Source: an uncultured euryarchaeote (GTDB lineage Archaea; Thermoplasmatota; Poseidoniia; Poseidoniales; Thalassarchaeaceae). From it: 10,142 nucleotides of DNA. Where the stretch lies: contig CALCEF010000318.1 in the NCBI GenBank assembly GCA_937901365.1, positions 1-10,142 of the forward strand. Reading direction: 5' to 3'. Positions 5,994 to 10,142 of this stretch are shown here, piece after piece (position 1 is the stretch's first letter; each line of letters opens with the position of its first letter). The notes below the pieces were generated by a model, which was not told the DNA's origin, searched no databases, and saw only the letters and a list, made by a program, of their open reading frames with translations. A program made the translations under genes and the position numbers.

Positions 5994-6722
5994 ATGGAAG
6001 ACCTGCTGCTCGTCGCGATTGGCGCCTTCTTGGCGGCAGCGCTGACGGTTCCGGCCGGCTTTGGTCTGTCAACGATGTTGACTCCAATGGTCCTGCTCTT
6101 GATGGGTCCACACGAGGCCGTGGCGGTTGTCGCCATCGTACATGGTGCCCACAATGCGGGAAAGTTTGCCGTGTTGAAGGAGCATGTTGATTTCAGTGCC
6201 TTTCGGAAATATGGAATCTGGTTGGTCGTCGGCGCCATCCTTGGAGCGCTTTTACAAAATCAAGTTCCACAAGCTCCGCTGTTGGCAATCATCGGTATTT
6301 TCCTCATCGTGTTGCCATTGCTCACAATGAGTGAGAAGTGGACTGGCTACAGAATCCCAGAAGCCAACGATCGAATTGGGGGCTTTGGTTCAGGGTTTAT
6401 GGGTGGATTATCTGGGCACCAAGGTGCGCTTCGTGCCATGTTCTTGACCCGCCGATTACCGGACAAGATGGCCTATGCTGCGACCGCGAGCATCCTTGCT
6501 TTGTGTGTTGATCTTTCGAGAATACCTGTGTACCTTTTCTTCCGCTTCGATGAAATATCCTCTCATTTGACACTCACAATTGTCTTGGTTACATCGGCTC
6601 TACTGGGCGTCAACGTAGGCAAGCGCTGGTTAAAGTCACTCAAATCCGAATGGATTCACAATGGTGTAATGGCAGGCATTGTCGCCAGTGGTGTGTTCTA
6701 CCTCTACGAGGCTCTTGGGTAG
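5994..6722 (+). CDS. TauE/SafE-family membrane permease (DUF81)
   Basis: This 242-residue integral membrane protein has about seven or eight hydrophobic segments. The two internal repeats of the TauE/SafE family are visible: AALTVPAGFGLSTMLTP (15-31) and GGFGSGFMGGLSGHQGALR (129-147), the second matching the Gly-rich G-F-x-x-G-x-x-G-x-G-G pattern. Family members export sulfite or sulfonate-derived anions or take up small organic acids; the substrate cannot be read from the sequence. The ATG lies 20 nt after the PiT stop codon with no obvious promoter between, so the two are probably co-transcribed and this permease may be expressed with phosphate uptake. The upstream GGAATTGGA is only a poor Shine-Dalgarno match. 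The 3' end overlaps the end of the convergent YHYH protein gene by 19 bp. Confidence 0.87.
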   Translation: MEDLLLVAIGAFLAAALTVPAGFGLSTMLTPMVLLLMGPHEAVAVVAIVHGAHNAGKFAVLKEHVDFSAFRKYGIWLVVGAILGALLQNQVPQAPLLAIIGIFLIVLPLLTMSEKWTGYRIPEANDRIGGFGSGFMGGLSGHQGALRAMFLTRRLPDKMAYAATASILALCVDLSRIPVYLFFRFDEISSHLTLTIVLVTSALLGVNVGKRWLKSLKSEWIHNGVMAGIVASGVFYLYEALG

Positions 6723-9070
6723 TCACTTTCTCGACCATCCGGCAATCTTACCTTGAGAGAGGTCGCGATGATGACTGCGAAGAATAGCAATCCTTGGGCG
6801 ACTTCCATCAGGGATGGTGTAAGACTCAATCCAGCCATGGGCGGTTCCCATTCGATGTTCTCTGGCATGAATCCGTATCCATAGATGGTGTCGGACTGAC
6901 CGGGTCCTGGCCCGCCCCCTCCGCCCGGCGGTCCACCTCCTTGTCCATTTGAAGGCTGACTGTCTAAATCGGCAACGCCATGATAGCACATCAAGAAGTA
7001 AGGGAATCCAATCATGGCGACTTGGTTGTTGTTTTGATCTGTAACCAGAAGCGGTGAACCTGACAGTGGTGTGCTGACATAGTGATAGATACCTTCAGGG
7101 TATTCGGGAGTCGGTCCGAATCGCCCGTTACACTGATCCAAGTCACCTAGACCATCGATGTAGTTCCAATCATCAATGCCGTTGTAACCTTGGTCTCCAC
7201 CTTCTTGGGTTCTTTCAATTGCATACGAGGAGGTCATGGCTCTGACATTTCCATTTTCGTCATATCCATACATTCCGTAGATGGGATATCCATCAAACGC
7301 CCAACCGATGATGGGGCTGTGGTATTGGCTTTGGAGTTTGGAAATTTCATAATCGCTCATATCTTCCCCAACTGCAGCATCCCAGAATTGACATTGTGCA
7401 TCATAGTGGTAGTGGAAGTTGTTGCCAGCTGAATGGCTTGTGCACCAGCCGAGGAAAATGGGCTGTCGATCCTCGTCGAAATAATCGAAGTGAAGTGCGA
7501 CGGCATCTCCGCCTGGTCCTTCCTCCGGCCCATACATTGGGACGCCGTTGACTGCGACCGCAACAGGTCCGCGGGCAGGTGCACATTCCCATTGTCCTTG
7601 AGCGGCTGGGCAGTTTGTCGATGAGTGACCGCCGGTTGTATCATTCACAGGGTTTAGCGTGATGTGCCATTCCAAATCGACTTCGTCCGTACAGCAACCC
7701 CTGGTCGATAGGAAATCGTGGTTGGGGATTCCATTGCTATCCACGACCATTTCGCCATTTTGAATTGAGACCGAAACATCACATTGGAACCAAGGTCCTG
7801 ACCCCGCTCCTCCTGCTGAACTTGCACCATTGTTGTTTGAACTGTAACCTTCCTCTGAATTGTAATCCTTGACCCAAGGACCTTGTCCATCTTGGCAGAG
7901 CCACGACTCCTGTGGTTCCCAAGTGGCGACCGGGCATCCAGTTGCATCTACTTCAGTTCCACTGGGTGTGTTTGGACACTGGTCTGGCCCATCCGCCACC
8001 CCGTCATTATCATCGTCATTATCACAAGCGTCAGGTATGCCATCGGTGTCCGCGTCTTGATTGTCGTCGCCTCCATCACAGACATCGTCTGCATCAGCGA
8101 CACCATCTCCATCAGAATCGATGAGAGAATCACAACCGTCGACAATACCGTCATTGTCTACATCGATTGAATCATCGTGGCCTTCACATTGATCATCGGC
8201 ATTGGAGATGCCATCATTGTCATCGTCACGCTCACTGTCACTGCATCCGTCTGAATAGACGGGTTCTCCCTGCGGGGTATTGTCACAGTCATCATCATCG
8301 TCAGATATTCCATCTTGATCAGCATCAGGCTCTTCTGTATAGAGTTCAGGAATCGCATATTGAATGACGGTTCTAGATTCGGTAAACAATCCACAATCCG
8401 CAACAATTTCACCCACATGATTTGTGGCATTGTAATCCACGGGAATCGAGTATGTCGACGCTGTAATTTGACCAGGGAGCGCATCTTGTCCCTGAGGTTG
8501 GTAGGAAATTTGGCATGTGCTAGGGAATGCATGGTCGATTGTGCCCGTAATATCTGCCCAGTCATTGTTGACGGAATTCAATGCGAACGAAGTCGTCAAC
8601 TCAGGAGCAGGTTCATTCGGCATTGGCATGACTGCTGTTGAATACACAATGTCCGATGTTTGGCCGCCCGCGTCTTCTGCATACGCGCTCGTCACCCATT
8701 CGCTTGGCATGGTAATCGGCAATACACCGCTCCAGCGCCCATCCGAACCTGCGAAGAACATCCAAGGTCCTTGGCGATCGGTATCATCGATCGGATTGAT
8801 GATTTCAACGTGTACAACGGTCGTCGACGGGTTTTCATCGTGAATCCCACCTTCGATGGTGAACGCTGTAACGCCATACGCGTGAACAGCATCATCCATC
8901 GATAACAATGGAGGCTCATCGGCCACCACGATTTCTTGTTGCTCCTCATTATTCTCTTCCGAGATGTCGGGGGAATCATTGGCGGCCATGCCGCCCATGT
9001 ATCCCAATGCTGAGGCCAAGATGAGTGTCCCCACCATGAGGGCCGCTGTCAAGCCCGTTCTTCCATCCAT
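6704..9070 (-). CDS. Membrane-anchored TSP3-repeat and YHYH-domain surface protein
   Basis: This secreted protein has 788 residues from the ATG at 9070. In order: a signal peptide or N-terminal anchor (1-27, MDGRTGLTAALMVGTLIL then small residues); an acidic linker; a probable beta-rich region (about 60-240, unrecognised); Asp-rich thrombospondin type 3 repeats (about 248-379); a YHYH domain (about 430-700); a Gly/Pro-rich linker (709-725); a C-terminal membrane helix (about 755-773); and a short charged tail. The YHYH domain shows its hallmarks: FHYHYDAQC, IIGWAFDGYPIYG, DQCNGRFGPTP with IYHYV, and FPYFLMCYHG. Its function is unknown; the His/Tyr/Cys clusters suggest metal binding. About 20 cysteines face outside, including a vicinal CC pair near 459-460. 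The frame is open back to an ATG at 9205, but that start would overlap the upstream gene by 113 bp. The ATG at 9109 (17-bp overlap) is the main alternative. It is likely co-transcribed with the PAP2 gene. Confidence 0.87.
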   Translation of the reverse strand: MDGRTGLTAALMVGTLILASALGYMGGMAANDSPDISEENNEEQQEIVVADEPPLLSMDDAVHAYGVTAFTIEGGIHDENPSTTVVHVEIINPIDDTDRQGPWMFFAGSDGRWSGVLPITMPSEWVTSAYAEDAGGQTSDIVYSTAVMPMPNEPAPELTTSFALNSVNNDWADITGTIDHAFPSTCQISYQPQGQDALPGQITASTYSIPVDYNATNHVGEIVADCGLFTESRTVIQYAIPELYTEEPDADQDGISDDDDDCDNTPQGEPVYSDGCSDSERDDDNDGISNADDQCEGHDDSIDVDNDGIVDGCDSLIDSDGDGVADADDVCDGGDDNQDADTDGIPDACDNDDDNDGVADGPDQCPNTPSGTEVDATGCPVATWEPQESWLCQDGQGPWVKDYNSEEGYSSNNNGASSAGGAGSGPWFQCDVSVSIQNGEMVVDSNGIPNHDFLSTRGCCTDEVDLEWHITLNPVNDTTGGHSSTNCPAAQGQWECAPARGPVAVAVNGVPMYGPEEGPGGDAVALHFDYFDEDRQPIFLGWCTSHSAGNNFHYHYDAQCQFWDAAVGEDMSDYEISKLQSQYHSPIIGWAFDGYPIYGMYGYDENGNVRAMTSSYAIERTQEGGDQGYNGIDDWNYIDGLGDLDQCNGRFGPTPEYPEGIYHYVSTPLSGSPLLVTDQNNNQVAMIGFPYFLMCYHGVADLDSQPSNGQGGGPPGGGGGPGPGQSDTIYGYGFMPENIEWEPPMAGLSLTPSLMEVAQGLLFFAVIIATSLKVRLPDGRESDYPRAS
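7934..8331 (-). repeat. Thrombospondin type 3 (TSP3) calcium-binding repeat region within the YHYH protein gene
   Basis: The encoded segment repeats the pattern D-x-D-x-D-G-(I/V)-x-D, for example DADQDGISDDDDDCD, DDDNDGISNADDQC, DSDGDGVADADDVCD, DADTDGIPDACD and DDDNDGVADGPDQCP. That makes about six imperfect units, each with acidic Ca2+-ligand loops and regularly placed cysteines, ending in the typical CPNTPSGTEVDATGCP cap. The repeats have diverged at the DNA level, so this is an old protein repeat and not a recent tandem duplication. Confidence 0.9.
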
Positions 9071-9092
9071 GAAATCTGGTATTCGACCCAAC

Positions 9093-9821
9093 TTATGATG
9101 CTGCTTCATTGAGGGACTCAACATCCAATCGATCCAATCCGGGTCGAACTTGACACATCCAGATTGCTGCAACCAGTGCCCAACCGCTGATGAGGTCCCA
9201 TACAAAGTGCTGCTTTGTTGTCATGATGGAGATGCACATGAGCACGCAAAATATTCCAATTCCCCACTGCAAAACAGGTTTATCGTTCCAGCATCGAATG
9301 CCGAATAGCGTCATCATCGTCGCGATACTAACGTGTAAACTCGGCCAAGCGTTGTAGGGTTTGTCAAGAACCCACAGGAATTCATACATTTCACTCAACA
9401 GACCAGGGCGAGAGGCCATCTCTTGGACGGCAGTATCACGAATGTAAACCTCCGCGGGTAAGAAAATAAACACCAAATAAGAAATGAAATTGACGACAAT
9501 AATCGCTTGGCAGAACACGATTAACTCCTTTCTATATCGTTCTGTGTTTGGCATGCAATACAAGGGTAAAGGGATGAACAGCCAGAAGAGAGTATTGTAG
9601 ATGAAAATCGATTCTGCAATGAAAGGAATCTGATCATCCAAACCAAACTTTGGATCCCAGCCTGAATAGTCCATCGAAGCAGCAAGTCGGTTGGTGGCCA
9701 GGTACAAGATTGTAAGAATCGGAACCATCAATGCGCCAACTGAAAGAACATATTGGATTCGTCCCTCACGTTTGAGGGCGAAATTCCAAATTGGCCAAAT
9801 GCTGAGAAATTTCTCTCGCAC
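9093..9821 (-). CDS. PAP2-superfamily membrane phosphatase
   Basis: This 242-residue multi-pass membrane protein has about six hydrophobic segments. Two of the three PAP2/acid phosphatase motifs are clear: PSLH (160-163, within KPYNAWPSLHVS) and SIMTTKQHFVWD (198-209), with the catalytic histidines H163 and H205 and D209. The usual first motif (K-x6-R-P) is not evident. The PSLH-type core and helix layout resemble inositolphosphorylceramide-synthase-like PAP2 proteins, which act on lipid phosphates or phosphotransfer to lipids at the membrane surface; the substrate here is unknown. The GTG start at 9821 is favoured by a GAGGGG Shine-Dalgarno site 5 nt upstream. The preceding acyl-CoA dehydrogenase stop lies only 9 nt away, so translation is probably coupled. 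The first in-frame ATG (codon 32) would remove part of the first membrane helix. The downstream YHYH gene follows by 22 nt, or overlaps, depending on its start. Confidence 0.86.
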   Translation of the reverse strand: MREKFLSIWPIWNFALKREGRIQYVLSVGALMVPILTILYLATNRLAASMDYSGWDPKFGLDDQIPFIAESIFIYNTLFWLFIPLPLYCMPNTERYRKELIVFCQAIIVVNFISYLVFIFLPAEVYIRDTAVQEMASRPGLLSEMYEFLWVLDKPYNAWPSLHVSIATMMTLFGIRCWNDKPVLQWGIGIFCVLMCISIMTTKQHFVWDLISGWALVAAIWMCQVRPGLDRLDVESLNEAAS

Positions 9822-9826
9822 GCAAA

Positions 9827-9832
9827 CCCCTC
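9827..9832 (-). promoter_or_regulatory. Shine-Dalgarno site deciding the GTG start of the PAP2 gene
   Basis: The minus strand reads GAGGGG, 5 nt before the GTG start, and overlaps the TGA stop of the upstream acyl-CoA dehydrogenase gene. It is one of the few clear ribosome binding sites in the window. It marks an internal operon gene, in contrast to the leaderless-looking first genes elsewhere. Confidence 0.5.
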
Positions 9833-10142
9833 ACTTGAGATTTCGAGTGAAGGACTGGATGCCAGTAATGTGGCGTGCCAGAATCAAGTTGTGAATGTCG
9901 TGCGTTCCCTCGTAGGTCTTGACCGATTCAAGATTGTTCATGTGGCGCATGATTGGATATTCGCTGGTCACACCATTGGCGCCATGAATGTCTCTTGCGA
10001 CTCGGGCGATATCTAGCGCGATATCGACATTGTTCATCTTGGCCAAACTGATGAATTCTGGAATCCAATTGTCTTCGTCGACCTTGCGGCCGAGATGATA
10101 GGCTAGCAATTGAGCCTTGGTAATCTCTCGAAGCATCGTTGC
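9831..10142 (-). CDS. Acyl-CoA dehydrogenase, glutaryl-CoA dehydrogenase-like, C-terminal part
   Basis: The last 103 codons of a flavin-dependent acyl-CoA dehydrogenase are visible; the gene enters from the right edge and the frame is open there, so the ATG at 10136 is internal. The segment is the C-terminal helical domain. It contains the run HGANGVTSEYPIMRHMNN and then LESVKTYEGTHDIHNLIL, and ends in ARHITGIQSF. This pattern is closest to glutaryl-CoA dehydrogenase, where the Glu of YEGTHDIH (codon 9911-9909) is the catalytic base. GCDH oxidises and decarboxylates glutaryl-CoA to crotonyl-CoA in lysine and tryptophan breakdown, passing electrons to ETF. Other short-chain acyl-CoA dehydrogenases share the fold, so the specific substrate is likely but not certain. 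It probably heads an operon with the PAP2 and YHYH genes. Confidence 0.9.
   Translation of the reverse strand, partial: ATMLREITKAQLLAYHLGRKVDEDNWIPEFISLAKMNNVDIALDIARVARDIHGANGVTSEYPIMRHMNNLESVKTYEGTHDIHNLILARHITGIQSFTRNLK

Noticed and set aside
7869..8170. Several His/Arg- or Ile/Val-rich plus-strand open frames opposite the Asp-rich repeats
   Set aside because: They are the antisense of GAT/GAC-rich TSP3 codons, which lack stop codons on the opposite strand. The composition explains them.
7934..8331. Regular repeated motifs suggesting a CRISPR-like or minisatellite array
   Set aside because: The periodicity is at the protein level (TSP3 Asp-rich loops). The DNA units are diverged and no constant repeat with unique spacers is present.
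9071..9205. N-terminal extension of the YHYH protein to the ATG at 9205
   Set aside because: It would overlap the conserved C-terminal part of the PAP2 gene by 113 bp and would bury the signal peptide 45 residues in. Starts at 9070 or 9109 fit better.

Overview
The window looks like a gene-dense stretch of an archaeal genome, most likely a marine euryarchaeon of the Poseidoniia (Marine Group II) type. The evidence is an AbrB/SpoVT-PhoU regulator of archaeal architecture, a divergent promoter whose two TATA boxes sit about 25 nt from the start codons (leaderless style), few Shine-Dalgarno sites, and a large secreted protein with thrombospondin-3 repeats and a YHYH domain. The lineage call is inference from gene content and was not tested by phylogeny.

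Left part (1-1127): the 5' end of an unrecognised minus-strand gene lies divergent to deoC (deoxyribose-phosphate aldolase). deoC runs into a minus-strand tRNA-Val(CAC) gene whose encoded CCA end directly follows the deoC stop codon. A short intergenic region of about 110 bp follows.

Centre (1128-6722): a fused extracytoplasmic thioredoxin-CcdA membrane protein (thiol electron relay) converges with zero spacing on a phosphate regulator (AbrB-PhoU). That regulator is divergent from a PiT-type phosphate permease carrying a fused C-terminal PhoU-like (DUF47) domain. A TauE/SafE-family permease follows the PiT gene by 20 nt and probably shares its transcript. The regulator/permease pair forms a compact phosphate uptake and regulation module.

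Right part (6704-10142, all minus strand): reading in the direction of transcription, there is the C-terminal end of a glutaryl-CoA dehydrogenase-like acyl-CoA dehydrogenase, a PAP2-superfamily membrane phosphatase with a GTG start behind a good Shine-Dalgarno site, and a roughly 790-residue cysteine-rich surface protein (N-terminal signal/anchor, TSP3 calcium-binding repeats, YHYH domain, Gly/Pro linker, C-terminal membrane helix). These are tightly packed and probably co-transcribed. The surface protein has about 20 extracytoplasmic cysteines and is a plausible client of the thioredoxin-CcdA protein. No mobile element, CRISPR array or defence system was seen. The least understood items are the YHYH/TSP3 protein and the unidentified partial gene at the left edge.
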